DNA of 64,000 nucleotides. Source: Dryococelus australis. Its lineage: Eukaryota > Arthropoda > Insecta > Phasmatodea > Phasmatidae. Location: positions 66,854,590-66,918,589 of the forward strand of contig CM057002.1 of the NCBI GenBank assembly GCA_029891345.1. The letters run 5' to 3'. Shown piece after piece: positions 1 to 11,500 of the stretch (its first letter is position 1; every line of letters starts with the position of its first letter). The notes beneath the pieces were generated by a model. The model was not told the DNA's origin. It saw nothing but the letters and a program-made list of their open reading frames with translations, and did not search any database. The position numbers and the translations under genes are program-made.

Positions 1-1030
1 ATAAAAGGAATACATATAGGTAGGATGCCGGAGTTGGATTATTTTTTAAGTACACTAGTCCCGCAAAAACTCTCAATGTGATAAATTCTTTAAAATGTTG
101 TATAGAATTTTTATTTAATCAAAATTCCGCTGTATTTCTCTCGTACTGCCTCATAGGAATATGTTGACACCTAGTTCCTGAGCATTTGTTTCTGAATTTA
201 CAAGAAAAGTTTGTGCGTGTAGCAGATAACTCGGGGTTTCTATGAGACTGACCGGGGAAACCCCAGTATGTGGCCTCTCTTATCTTATTCAAGGTCACAG
301 CCCACGTCAAGTGAGAGTCCCTGCTACTTACTGTACTCTTGTTGATAATGCCAAGAGGTGGATAACTGCACTGACATCAGACTCGAGGGTCATCGCGAAA
401 CATTTCTTTCAGAACAAGGTTTTGCTGAATGAAACAAAATTTATATGGGACAGAAAAAAATTATTTGTTTGTTCAGGGGAAATTAAATATTTTGTTATCG
501 AAAACCAATTATTTTATTCTTATTAGATTTCACTAAAATGTGAGATTTGGTTGGTACACCTAAATATCTGTTTCGTTTCGACCATGTTTGTAAACAACAA
601 TAAACAATAAGCTTATTACTTACAGATACTTTTTTACCAGTAAACAAATGGTGTAAGTCTAAATACATGGTAGATGTGAACTCTACCTTCTGTGCGTGGC
701 TCTTCATTAAAAATACCTAGGTAGAAAAAATGTATCGTATTGTTTGTCGATATTCGTATGAAACCGCATTACCAGTACGTGAGCAAAACATTTTCTTTTT
801 TTTTCAATATACAACTTCCAATGTCATACAGTAGTAGGTCATATTTATTTTGTTAATTTTGAGAAGTTATTTTGTCGTATTTACTCATTTTTGTTCTTTT
901 TATGGTTAATTTGCGGCAAACGTTTGGCTATTTTTAAGTATAATACTGTATATTGCATCAACTATTCTGTATATGACAGTTTCAAGTATTCGATTATCTT
1001 GTCAACATATGTAACCCCATCAAAATACAT
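1..1030. other. Non-coding AT-rich stretch; part of dispersed repeat H
   Basis: No exon-like reading frame or splice context is visible. Bases about 405-625 resemble parts of the repeat at 30120-30850 and at 62540-62720, with recurring short phrases such as AACAAAATATTT and TTTGGTTGGTACA. The remainder is unremarkable AT-rich sequence. Confidence 0.4.
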
Positions 1031-1032
1031 TG

Positions 1033-2006
1033 AGTATAGTCAATTCATGGCTACCTCCGAGTTTTCTAAAACCCTTGTAAAGTTCTACTTGTACCCTATT
1101 CTTCCGCTTCATGCAAACAAAGCCCAACCAAAGACCATTTCACACGATAAAATATTTATTGAATTCAGTTACATAAAATAAATTTTTTGAACTAAAAAAT
1201 CACTTCAATTGGGTTTCAATGACTTCCATTCAATAAGCTTTCCAGTATTCACATTTATCACAATATTTTTATCGAAATTAGTTTATAAAAAATAAAAATA
1301 ATAAATTTTTAGAAGGAACTACGACACAAAAATAATTGGTTAAACACAAACCAATTTTATTCTACATTATCTTTTTATAAAATATGCATAGTTATTTTGT
1401 AACAGTTTTAAATGTGCGCACAGAGCTCTATTATTATGAAATTACTTCCATTAACACTGTCAGCAAAGCTGCGATAAAGCAAATGAAATTTTTGATTTAG
1501 GAAAATATAAAACATGTTCTAAATGAAAATCTTGAAGGAAAACGAGACATTCAAGGAATTGAAAGAGAAAATAGCCACGATCGTAACGTTTCGATGACGT
1601 CATATAACATTCAATGAATTGAATTAAATAAAAACTAAAGGTAATTTGAAAAAAAAAAAAAATTTATCGTGTGAAAGGGTTTTTCATCTAGAAAATTACA
1701 ACAAAGGAACATGTCGCATTCGTGTGCATTCAAGTTTTGTAATATTTTGCACGATAAATATTTGTTACTAGGCACTGCCAACACACCTATATTCACTCTG
1801 TTTTTATTCATGAACTATTATAATTCAAGGATAAAATATAAGTAAAAGTTCAATTTAACAACAAATAAAAAAATTTTATATCAACAGAAGTTTAAAACGC
1901 TTGTGATACATGAGGTAATTAAGAAATAACCGAACATGTCATATGTGAGGTGATTTTTCAAAGGTTTGACTGGAAAAGTGAGAATATATCTCGAACAGAA
2001 TATAGT
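1033..2006 (+). mobile_element. Family B short repeat (MITE-like), split by a family C insertion
   Basis: The left part (1033-1137) and right part (1677-2006) match the two halves of the uninterrupted family B copies at 16812-17238 and 43970-44391. The left end carries the family phrases TCTGAAG/TCTAAAA, AAGTTCTACTT and CATGCAAACAAAG. The right end carries AACGCTTGTGATACAT and TCAAAGGTTTGA, then GAATATAG. The ends are weakly inverted relative to one another. No coding capacity is seen. The 539-bp block in the middle is a separate inverted-end element. Confidence 0.6.
1138..1676. mobile_element. Family C MITE inserted in family B
   Basis: The block begins with TTTCACACGATAAA and ends with its exact reverse complement TTTATCGTGTGAAA, giving 14-bp perfect terminal inverted repeats around about 510 bp of AT-rich non-coding sequence. 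It interrupts a family B copy, so it is younger than that copy. The superfamily is not assignable because the target duplication is unclear. Confidence 0.6.
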
Positions 2007-2024
2007 TGAAACTGTGTTCTCGAG

Positions 2025-2660
2025 TTAGTGCCTGGGTGGTTCGCGCCCTGCACACACACACACAGAGGGAGAACTGCAGCGAGCGAAGATGAACGTGGCG
2101 GGGACTGGAGCCATCTCCCGGGCCTGCAGCTGGTATCGCGTTTCCCTCGGAAAGTAGCCCATCCCCTCACCAACCCCCCACCCCCCTTCGTATTTTTGCT
2201 CACTTGGCATTGTGCGGCCGAACGGGAACACGTATCGTTAGCGATCCGCGCCCTTAATTAATAGGCAGACTGGTTCTAATTGGCTGGCCGATGTTTTCAA
2301 CAACGCGCAAGGGTTTCTCGCTGGCTCGGATTAATTATTCGCTCCCTAGAGGGGGCGTGTACTGAAGGGGGAGTGTATGATCCGTCCAACCAGGCAAGTG
2401 AACAGCGCTAGGGAAGGGGGTAAGTCTGGCGAGGGCCCCAGGCGAGTGGTACTTACGACCCCATACATGCTGCTTAGCAATCGCTAATTAGCTCATTAGC
2501 CCCGCGTGCGAGCGCATCCACTCTCGTTACAGGTCTTCCTGGCGAGAACAATGGCTGTGTTTAAGCAACTACGACTCCGGCACGCGGCCGATCATTCAAG
2601 AATTACCGTCGTTCGGGGTTCGAGTGCGTCGTTCTGAAAGCCACGGCTGCGATCCTTCCG
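2025..2660. other. GC-rich non-coding block, candidate regulatory element
   Basis: Base composition rises sharply against AT-rich flanks. No frame looks like an exon: the short open frames on both strands are low-complexity and lack splice context. The block contains clustered homeodomain-type TAAT/ATTA cores, for example CTAATTAGCTCATTAGC near 2485 and TTAATTAATAGG near 2252. It also holds CCAAT-type and CpG-rich pieces. It does not resemble the dispersed repeats elsewhere in the window. A conserved enhancer or CpG-rich promoter of a gene outside the window is a reasonable guess but is not shown. Confidence 0.3.
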
Positions 2661-3094
2661 CAGCCACATATGGACGTTAAGGTAGGAGTGTGCCCGACTG
2701 GGCAACCTGTACGAGTCATTACAAACTACCACACATATTATCAACATTTACAACAAAGTTCGATTGTAGTTGCACGTGAAAGAATAACGGATGTTGGTAC
2801 GAGTCGTCGGCTGGGGCGTATTCAAGTTTGTGACGAATGGAGGTCTAAATAACAATATAAATGGCAAAATTTTAAGCCAATCTCAGAACTAAGTAAAGTC
2901 ATTATATCTGTATTTACATTTGCTGAAACTCTATATGTGCTACAAGCAATCTACGTTAAAGAAAACTCTAGAAATACCGAAAAGGCATGCTGTTAGTGAT
3001 AAATTGCGAGAGGACGAAAGATCCAATGTAATATTCTATACCACCAAGAAGGTAAAGAACCCATGTATCTTCTACAACTCCACCGTATCCAAGA

Positions 3095-3400
3095 GTGGAC
3101 CCCAGTGAGTTAGTACGCATTGTGTGTGGTTTTAAGAGACACAGTTGTGTGAAAGGGAAACACCCCATCAGTGAAACAACAAGAACCACCGTTTATTCCG
3201 AAGACGATGTTTACGCCAGGACCTGCGATCTCGAAGATGAGTCAGTTGCCTTTGAAGCAGATTTGTACTATCATAAGTTGTGTCTTCAAACGTATCTTCA
3301 AAAGTACAAGAAACAAAGCTCGAAAGATGAAAATGAAAAGGGAACATTATCAGCTAAGGCAAAAGCCCTGGAGAATACGAAGCCTCTCTCTTATAATAAG
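3095..3400 (+). pseudogene. Coding-like fragment of an unrecognised Cys/His protein
   Basis: The frame from 3095 has biased, protein-like composition over about 100 codons and then degenerates into tandem-repeat sequence after about 3400. It contains the pieces IVCGFKRHSC and SVAFEADLYYHKLCLQTYL, that is, spaced Cys residues and an H-x3-C pair after an acidic stretch. Similar Cys/His arrangements occur in uncharacterised multicopy arthropod proteins, but I cannot name a family with confidence. No splice sites or promoter support a live gene, and the C-terminal part reads into a 30-bp minisatellite. Most likely it is a relic of a repetitive protein-coding element. Confidence 0.3.
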
Positions 3401-3480
3401 CACTTATTATGTACACATATTCAGTCAAATTGCTCATTTCCTTTATTCCTAATGGCTGTCACTCACGCGTCCGGTCCCGT

Positions 3481-3600
3481 ATCACTCTCCACTGTACAGA
3501 TGCTCGCTGTATCACTCTCCACTGTACAGATTCTCGCTGTATCACTCTCCACTGTACATATGCTCGCTGTATTCACTCACACTGTACATTGTCATCGCTT
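3481..3600. repeat. 30-bp minisatellite, 3 copies plus a degenerate fourth
   Basis: Three successive 30-base units start at 3481, 3511 and 3541 and differ at one or two bases, with core ATCACTCTCCACTGTACA. A fourth unit at 3571 is diverged. Confidence 0.9.
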
Positions 3601-3760
3601 CACTGTTACTGTAGCGCTCAACTGGCGCGTTACTAAGCTCCGTACGCCCGTCGCGGCTTATATAGACGAACTGACCCGATCCAGAAGGTTCCTCGCGCCC
3701 CGAGTCGCACTGGGGTAAGCGAGGGTGATGACCCGAACATTCTTGAAACGATAACTTCGT
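3600..3760 (-). mobile_element. Possible LTR promoter relic (minus strand)
   Basis: Read on the minus strand the region has two heat-shock-type arrays of inverted nGAAn blocks (GTTTCAAGAATGTTCGG near 3735-3751 and GGAACCTTCTGG near 3680-3691). A TATATAAG box near 3658-3665 and a GC-rich start region follow. The 30-bp minisatellite would lie in the transcribed leader. This layout is common in insect gypsy-type LTRs but would also fit a heat-shock-gene promoter fragment. No coding part or partner terminal repeat was found, so at most it is an old broken fragment. Confidence 0.3.
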
Positions 3761-3762
3761 TT

Positions 3763-3835
3763 GTACAAAGCAGAGGAATATCCTAGAAGTAGAACTTTGT
3801 CAGGTCTTCAGGAAAGTTGTCAGTATTCCCATTCA
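3763..3835 (-). mobile_element. Family B fragment
   Basis: About 70 bases match the left end of family B on the minus strand (AGAGGAATATCC, AAGTAGAACTTTGTCAGG, CTTCAGGAAA). Confidence 0.5.
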
Positions 3836-3839
3836 GAAT

Positions 3840-4700
3840 AGACAGTTCTACTCAAACTCAATCATCGTATCCGCTTCAAGAGACTGAAATAAACTGCCAC
3901 TGGAGGTTAGGAACTAGGCAACGCTCTCTTTATTTAGGAGAAGGATCGGTAAACACATAATCGAAAATCGGCCATGATTCTAAAAACACAGCCAACTCTA
4001 CACTTGTGCACACATTATCTATCGTATGGTGGGACATTTTAGTTAATTGTTTGTACCTCTAATTTAGTTCTACTCGCATATTTAATTAGTAGCTAACCAA
4101 AGTATTTGTTATTATTAGCAGTAGTAGTATTAGGCATTTTCCATTTTATCAATAACTTTCAAATAATTTTCTCTTTATAATTTAGAATTCAGTTTATAGG
4201 GTAGGCATAATAACTTTTCATGTATCGTTCCGTCTTGACTTCGGCATATAAAATGACGATAATAAATAACCTTGAATTAATTATATAACATTCGCTAGTA
4301 TTTCCAGAAACGCTCGGAAACTTCCTTTCTAGTAGGAAGTATAGGCAAAGTCCAGTAAAGTATCTCACAGTTGAGGTATGCTACCAATCGTCAAAAAGTC
4401 GCACTTCGTATGTATTTTCCCTTATTCGATCGTCTAATTTTTCCACAATAGGCTAATACGTTATAAATGCGATTTTTTCTCTTCATAAATTGATTTTTAA
4501 GTTTTCACTATATAAAACTTTTACAGCTAAACGTTTAAATATGCTAGTTTCTATCATATATTCTGTAAGATAGCCGCGATAATATTTAGTTACATATTAG
4601 CTACATATAAAATAAGGTTGAAAACCGCTATCACATAGGGTGATGTGACGGTTGCCTTTCATGTACTGCAGAAAACATAAGTAAAGTGGCTTCTCAACAA
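3840..4700. other. Non-coding, nothing recognised
   Basis: AT-rich sequence without exon-like frames, tRNA-like boxes or clear inverted ends. Confidence 0.5.
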
Positions 4701-5032
4701 TAAGAACAACACGTGTGTGTACCACAGCAGCAGAAAGTCAGTCCCAGCGACCGTCATCGAGAACATGTTGCAAGCAAAGGATGTTTGTGGTCAGTGCTGT
4801 ACACAACAAGGGACCAGGGTCCCAAGTTTCGAACGTCTTCCTTGTGGCAGAAAATTATGACGTGTTGAAGTTCCTCTACTTCCCACTCGTGAATGGTTGC
4901 TACTGACTTTATCAAACACGCATATGTAAGAAGCGTGTTCCACGCAAATATAGCGCACATTGGTCACGCATTAATTACTGAGTCGAAGTGTTGCAAACGT
5001 GTCATGTTTTATGTGCACCGTACTTGTACCTA

Positions 5033-5453
5033 AAGGCTGTTCAGGGTAAACTGTGCACTTTTGAAAGCCCTGCTTAAGGTCTTACGTGTATGAAGATTGT
5101 GTATTCTTCCGCCATATATAAACCTAACATTACTACGGGTCTGGTCACTTTATCCACGTGTCGGTTAAGTGGAACTGTGAAATTATTATAAAAGTAAGTA
5201 TTTTACAAATCTGCTAATTCTTACACGCGATGCATTAAAAAGGCAGAAAGAAAAAGTAATAATCTCAATTTTCACACATGTTTACCTAATAGTTTGAATT
5301 CAACATCAAGACATAGAACTATTTTCCTTCCATCGTTACCAACTTTACTGGGCGCATGCCATTCAGTGCGCCCGTTAAATTATATGCAGGTAGGAGAAGT
5401 GTAATTTTTCAAAGGTTGATTTGATAAGTGCTCACTTTGTCGTGAACAGCCTT
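5033..5453 (-). mobile_element. Family A MITE, copy 1
   Basis: A 421-bp non-coding element. Its left end AAGGCTGTTCAGGGTAAA is inverted relative to its right end TTTGTCGTGAACAGCCTT, and inside each is the conserved GCACTT/AAGTGC step. Its interior matches copies at 10859-11279 and 40795-41225 in the same orientation and copies at 9917-10335 and 52693-53100 in the opposite orientation. No transposase is encoded. The junctions are AT-rich, but the target duplication cannot be fixed. Confidence 0.8.
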
Positions 5454-5581
5454 AAGTTTATTTTTTACAACGAGCGTAAAACGTGCTGCTTGCTCGAAGA
5501 CGTCACCGTCAGCCATTTGTTAACGTTCACGAATCACTCTCTCGAGGCATTTCGAAGTGATTCTTCACTGGATACAGTGCC

Positions 5582-5645
5582 GGCCGTAAACATCCTTTAT
5601 GTGCAACATGTTCATGGTCGTAGACTGAACATGTTTACGGCTGCA
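5582..5645. repeat. Short inverted repeat (hairpin)
   Basis: GCCGTAAACAT near 5582 pairs with ATGTTTACGGC near 5633. An inner pair AACATGTTCA / TGAACATGTT forms a second arm. The stem is 10-11 bp in each part. It sits inside repeat G, so a mobile-element origin is more likely than an RNA gene. Confidence 0.6.
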
Positions 5646-6604
5646 ACAGTTGAGCTCGTCAGCGAATTCGGGGCTGAGCACGTCAGGTGGGGATTATAAT
5701 CACTTCGCGTTGCACGCGACACTTATCGCACTTCACTTATCACTTCCGCGTGCACGTGAGAAGGGATTGTTGTGCGGTATATTATGATGCTTCACGTGTG
5801 CACTTAACCTTTGTGTCGTGAATATGAATGTCGGCAATGAGTGTTGTTCCTTTACAGGTTGAAAACTTTGAACATTCAAGTTATAGATGATTGTTTGTGT
5901 TTTAACACTGATGTGGCTAGAACAGATTGCGAAAGTATGGCGTTCGTGATTTATACTAACTTTGACAACGACTAGGTGAACGAAATTTCCTGAGAGATGT
6001 AAGAATGTTTTTCATGTATGTGGAAATAAACCTACTAAAAAAAGTTGCAATTCACGCAATAATTTTTATACCTGTGAGAACCACAATAAATTTACTGTGG
6101 CAACGTAACGTTCCCTAAATATTTACAATAAAAAAATATAAATAATCCTAGACTAACTTTGATTACTTTTTGTCCTCGTCTCGGGGTAAAATTATAAATG
6201 GGATAAATTAATTGTTTGGCAGACGACATCGCGAAAAGAAAAAAAAAAACTTAACACAGCATCGTCTCTATTGTGATTGGCTAGCGAGATCACGTGCTGC
6301 GGAATCACGCATCGCGCAAAAGCTTGACATTGACAAACATTTCTTGACGAGAACGTACGTACGTATGAAGCTGCAGTAATATAGGCCACATCGAAACACA
6401 CCAGTCAAAGTGTGGCCAGCTCACGTTAACGTGTAACTTGTAACGTGTTACATGAGACACGGAAGTCATCGTGAGCTAGGCGTTGTGACCTAGCGGTCGG
6501 GTCGCGATAACTGGCTGAACGGAACAGCATTGAAGCGGTGGGACAAAGAAGGGGAGCGGAGGAGGGATACGGTTTGTGCATTCGCATCACACCATGGCAG
6601 TGAC

Positions 6605-6606
<2 letters not shown>

Positions 6607-6642
<36 letters not shown>
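6607..6642. repeat. (GA)n microsatellite
   Basis: About 18 perfect GA repeats. The open frames across it on both strands are simple-repeat artefacts. Confidence 0.95.
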
Positions 6643-6643
<1 letters not shown>

Positions 6644-6759
6644 AGGTATGCAGGCGGGAAGAACCTCTCTCCCCGACGAGGTTGGCCTTCGGTCAACGGC
6701 GGCAGTTCACTCCGTAGGCGACTTGTGAACGTACCGTACCTCCTGATGTGATTAGTCGT

Positions 6760-8320
6760 AGGCCACGAGAAAGCACGCGATCTGTCACAGTGCGATAAAC
6801 CCTACAGGATTAGCCACAAAATTGAAAGTAATTTTTTCCATATAATTTTGTTTGATAACTAAAACAAATTATGGGAGTCTATTTTGCTTTGCATCCGTTT
6901 CGCAATTGTTCGTGTTCATAAACTGTACACTGTTATAATTACATAGAAAAAATTCACAAACATCTTGATATAGATATAATTTTAGATACAAACGTGAGGA
7001 AAATAATATGTCATTAAACGGGAATCATGCGTGTGTGTATACAAATTCGATATAAAATAGTTCTTATTAACAAGTACAAAAATCGTGACAGTCAAATCAC
7101 CAAATAATGGTATTTTTGACACTGATATTTTAAGCTTTCTTATTAATGCTAAGTATTATTATTTATAAACATAGCAATACAATAATTAAAATAATATATC
7201 GCTATTTATAATAATATTATAATTATTACAATTATGTAGTGCTACTGAACATGTTTTATTAAGATTTGTGTGCTTTTTTTTAAGTTTGTTCAAGGGTTCA
7301 CTTTTGAAAGTCATGCTAATTCACTTCTCTCCTTCACTTTGTAGGCTATTTCCTTCCTTCACGTGAAAACAAAACACTATCGGCAACGTAATGTGTACTA
7401 TACGTGAGTACATCAGATGACACCATCAGACGATTAGAAACGTAATGTGTTACTGTTGCAAATACCGGCCTATTTTAAAATTAGATTAAGCATTGCGTCA
7501 TTGAAGTAACTGTTGTAATTCACGACCGACAAAATCATTAGTTTACATTTTAACCTGGAACCGTTATTTAAGTCAGCCAAGTGCTCTGCACTGGAGATCA
7601 TCCAATGGACTTCAACTTTCAGTCAAGTCAAGTGACCTTCGACACCAATGACTCTCAACTACCGGAAGTCACGGTAAATCAGTAGACAACTTATTTATAT
7701 CAATTAAATGTAGTCACTTATGCCTAAATAACCAGCATGTTTTCAATTAATACAGTTAAGAGGGTTTTTTTACTAGTTTAAAACCGTTTGTACTGTTTCA
7801 CGTTTACTCCATTCATTTAAGATATATTTTTTCCCACGTGTTGATAAATAAAATTCCCTGGATTTATATAAGGATTTTTTTTTTTTTCCCCCACAAATTC
7901 ATTTCTATAGTTTTAATCATTCCTTCCCCCTCCTCCTTCCCCAAAACCATGGCTTGGTTCCAGTAGCATTTACTGCAAGTTTTTTTCCCCCTCAAGTTAA
8001 TATTAATCGCGTTCAGGCAGGAATTATTGCCCAGATTTATTTGAATAATCTCTAACCATTAGAGCAATATCCACAAGTAAAATTGAACGAAGCTCAAAGA
8101 TAGGGATCCCAACCCCCAACCCACCCTTATCATAAATTGAATTCACGTCTTTCAAAGCCACTGATTTGATCTTCTGTAGTGTTCAAGATAAAGGATTTAT
8201 TTTCCGCACGTTCTACTGACGAACGCAATTGTCTTTCCTCTCGCAGGCAGATTGGAAAAGCGTCTAACCAAAGGCACTTGAGTGTGTTCCAACCGAGTGT
8301 TTGTCTGCAGGACTGTAAGA
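6760..8320. other. Non-coding upstream of lysozyme 1
   Basis: AT-rich, with homopolymer T and C tracts near 7875-7892 and 7985. No exon or known repeat was recognised. Some of it may be distal promoter of the lysozyme gene that starts at 8452. Confidence 0.4.
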
Positions 8321-8340
8321 GTGAGGTAAGAGAAGGTGGG

Positions 8341-8367
8341 TGATAAGGGGGGGGGCTGGGGAAACAC
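8341..8367 (+). promoter_or_regulatory. GATA site and kappaB-like motif upstream of lysozyme 1
   Basis: TGATAAG at 8341-8347 fits the GATA-factor consensus WGATAR. Ten bases further, GGGGAAACAC at 8358-8367 resembles insect NF-kappaB (Rel/Relish) sites, 85 bases before the start codon. Adjacent GATA and kappaB sites are a known arrangement in insect immune-gene promoters. The same GGGGAA-N-N-AC form is present upstream of the other two lysozyme first exons. Binding is inferred from the motif only. Confidence 0.4.
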
Positions 8368-8411
8368 GGCGGCGAGACACAACTCGCCTGCAGGAGGAAG
8401 GCTGGCGAGGA

Positions 8412-8418
8412 TATATAA
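8412..8418 (+). promoter_or_regulatory. TATA box of lysozyme 1
   Basis: TATATAAGAG lies 40 bases before the start codon, which predicts a start site around 8440 and a very short 5' leader. An upstream ATG at 8439 would read only six codons to a stop that overlaps the start region, so it would be excluded or weak if transcription begins after it. Confidence 0.7.
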
Positions 8419-8451
8419 GAGTGCCCGGGTGCTGGTACATGCACTGCAGAG

Positions 8452-8587
8452 ATGTATAGCTACAAGATCGCGCTGCTGCTACTGTTGACTGCGATACTGG
8501 GCTCAGTGCATGCCAGACTCTTCTCCAAGTGTGAGCTGGTGAGCAAGCTCAGACATCACGGTGTTCCAGACACCCAGCTGCCCGACT
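8452..8587 (+). CDS. Lysozyme 1 exon 1
   Basis: It encodes the signal peptide and [17 protein letters not shown] through LPD, plus the first base of the Trp codon. The donor is GTGAGT at 8588-8593. Reading through the donor gives a misleading Cys codon; the true junction makes Trp. Confidence 0.95.
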
Positions 8588-11500
8588 GTGAGTACCACTG
8601 CAAACATCAACTAATCGACTGTAGAACAATTAAATAATACACTGTGATTTCACTCAAACACTTAGGCAGTCGTGTTCGAGTTGGTTATTTTAGTTTACTG
8701 AAAGGTAGACATGACAGGAATTAGTCGACTGTAATGATAATGTATTTCGGTATTTTTGTATTTAGTATTAAGCAACTTTATGTAACACATTTTAACTAAA
8801 ATACTAAATTACCATATATATATATATATAGTAAACTAAAATTAACCAATTCGAACTCGGCCTAAGTGTATTAGCGAAATTCAAGTAGGCCTTTATTATA
8901 TATATATATATATAAGAATTTAGTAGAGCTCCATATCTGTCTGCTGACGTTCTTAAGTACCAGCATAAATGATTTCAAGTGCTCATAAACTTCTGTATAG
9001 CGATAGTGTCTCAAGATTCCTATTTGTGTGCGTACATACATCTTAATTATATTGTTATTTTCTAATTACGAAAAATTTGCTTCCGTATCTTTATAAAGCA
9101 TTTGAATTTTATTACAATCGACCGATTTTACTCATTTAATTTCGGAACAGAGACAGTTTGTACCTCTCACTTGAAGAGAACTATGCAGGCGTGTAAAATA
9201 TACCACGTTGAACGACTCTGTATTGTTGATAAGCGATTAAATAATAACTTTTGACACCAACATTTGGGGGGGGGGGGAAAGCCCCGGCTCTTTTAATGAA
9301 CACTTTGACTCGCTAGCTCCCAGTAAAGTTTCCAGCGATGTACGTAAAGTATTTCCATTTTTTAAATGTCTTTAAAATACGGTGTCAAGGCTTGTTGACA
9401 TTGAACTAATTTAAGTAATTTTCTTATTGTTTTATACAAATATGATTAGAATTATCACATGAAATCATATACATGTTGCTAAGAATGTCATTGTTCTGCT
9501 TGGACAACGCATGCTACATAAAACATCGGGATGTTACAATGATACAGCGAGGCCACGATACAGTGACGTGTATCCTTCACTGCAAAAGATTGTTTCCAAA
9601 TAACCACGTCAATGTCTACGAATAGTGAGCAAGCACGAATAACAAAGTTATCTTATATTCATCCATATTAGCGTTCCTACTTTCGTTCCGGAAAACGTCA
9701 AATAAATAATGAAGTTCTCAACATAGTATATAGTATATACATGGTTACTTCCAACTTTTCTGAAACCCACTAAAGGTCTACTTTCAGGATATTCTTTCGC
9801 CTCAAGCTAACAAAGCAATTTAATGGAAAAAAATTACTCGAAAGGTACAACGTGCCACATTCGTGCGCATTTACTTTAACTATACTTTGCATGAGAACTA
9901 CTGTACTTCTTACTAGAGGCTGTTCATGATAAAGTGAGCACTTTAGAAATGAACCTTAGAAAAAGTTACTGCCTCTGCATGCGCATATTTTAATGGGTGC
10001 ACTGAGTGACATTCGCCCATTAAAGTTAGTAACGATGGATGGAATGCAGTTCCATGTATTAACGTCGAATATAAAGTACCAAGCAACCATTTGTGATAAC
10101 TTAAAATGATTTATTTCGCTTTATGTTTTTTTAATGCATCGAAGTGTAAAAATGAGCATATTTTTTAAGTATATACGTTCTTAGAAATTTCACAATTTAA
10201 TTTGACCGACGGTTGAATAAAGTGATAAGGCCCATGGCAATGTTAATTTTAGATATGGTGGAAGAATACGCAAAGTGCATACAAGTAGATCTTTAGCAGG
10301 AATTTCAAAAGTGCTCATTTTACCATTAACAGCCTATATACATATTATCTATATGTTTTGTTTAAATTTCTTATAAATGAAATATTATAATTTATATGTA
10401 AATATATTAAAAAGTTAATTTTAAGAAAAAAAACAAAATAAGATACTTTTATGTTAACAGAAGTATGATGAGCTTGTGATACATTCCATACGTAGGAAAC
10501 AATCAAACACGCCATACACGGGTCGATCTTTCAATGGTTTGATCCAAAAAGTTGAAGTTACTGTGAATAGGCTGTAGTAATGACGCTCAAAATTAATATA
10601 TTTTTGCAATCTGATGAATGGTAAATTTCCCATAACCTGTATGGGTTGAGAGCTTTAATTTCAGTTAAGTTGAATTTTTTATACCGTTTAAACTGAATTT
10701 CTAAAAATGGCCAGTATACCGAGAACAGCCTATACGATGGAACTGTTTCTTCTCAGTATGAAATATTTGCTTCATATCCTTCGAAAATCACTTAAACTTA
10801 ATTACATTTAAAACAGTTGTAATCATTTAATTGCGCTATTGATGTTTTGCGAAACTAAAGGCTGTTCACAAAAAAAACCTGAGCACTTTTCAAAACACTG
10901 CTTAAGATCTACTTGTGCGCACACTATGTATTCTTCCGCCATATGTAAGATTACCATTGTCACGAGCCTCTTTACTTTATTCGTGCGTCGATCAAATGAA
11001 TCTGTGAAATTATTATACGTGGAAATAAGTTTTAATTGGCTAATTACTACGCTTACGTACATTAAAAACACCGACAACAATAGAAATAATTTTATTTTCC
11101 AAAAAAAGTTTACTTGACGCTTTAAATTCAACGCTAAGACACGGAACTACTTCCACTCCGTCGTTGCCAACTTCACAGGGCACATCCTGGTCGGTGTGTC
11201 CGTTCGAATATGTGCAATTATGGGCAGTAACTTTTTCATTGGTTAGTTTCAAAAGAGTGCAGTTAACTGCGAACAGCCTATATGACTTGGTGAGGACATT
11301 GCTGGGATGTGGGGGGCGGGGGGGGGGGGGGGGTGATATGCACCACGTAGAATAGCACTTGAAAGTAAGCAAGTTGTTCTTGTAGGGGTGGTGAAAGTGG
11401 TGTTGGTTGTTTGCAGGGGTGTGTATGGCGCAGCACGAGAGTAGCCTCAAGTCACACCGGGTCGGTGGCCCGAACAGGAATGGAAGCTACGACTACGGCA

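Larger units (their letters stand above)
4700..5860. repeat. Dispersed repeat G interrupted by a family A element
   Basis: The flanks of the family A copy at 5033-5453 are related to the stretch at 12000-12310. The phrase GTGTTGCAA-(n)-TTTTGGTACAC-type sequence ending in GTACTTG occurs just before the insertion point and again at 12024-12067. The segment GATACAGTGCCGGCC (5570-5585) corresponds to ACAGTGCCGACC near 12195. Family A therefore entered an existing copy of repeat G. No coding content was recognised. Confidence 0.4.

Noticed and set aside
2920-3108. Short frame upstream of the Cys/His coding-like fragment as a separate gene
   Set aside because: Only about 60 codons, no recognisable domain, and it overlaps the start of the next fragment in another frame.
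5582-5645. Hairpin considered as a microRNA precursor
   Set aside because: The stem is broken into two 10-11 bp parts and lies inside a dispersed repeat; no mature-like long duplex.
6490-6751. Overlapping frames on both strands near a GA tract
   Set aside because: Created by the (GA)n microsatellite, which encodes Arg-Glu or Leu-Ser runs.
8452-8637. Lysozyme 1 exon 1 read as a self-contained 61-residue secreted peptide
   Set aside because: The frame runs through a consensus GTGAGT donor into intron sequence; the exon 2 acceptor restores the conserved Trp-Val-Cys.
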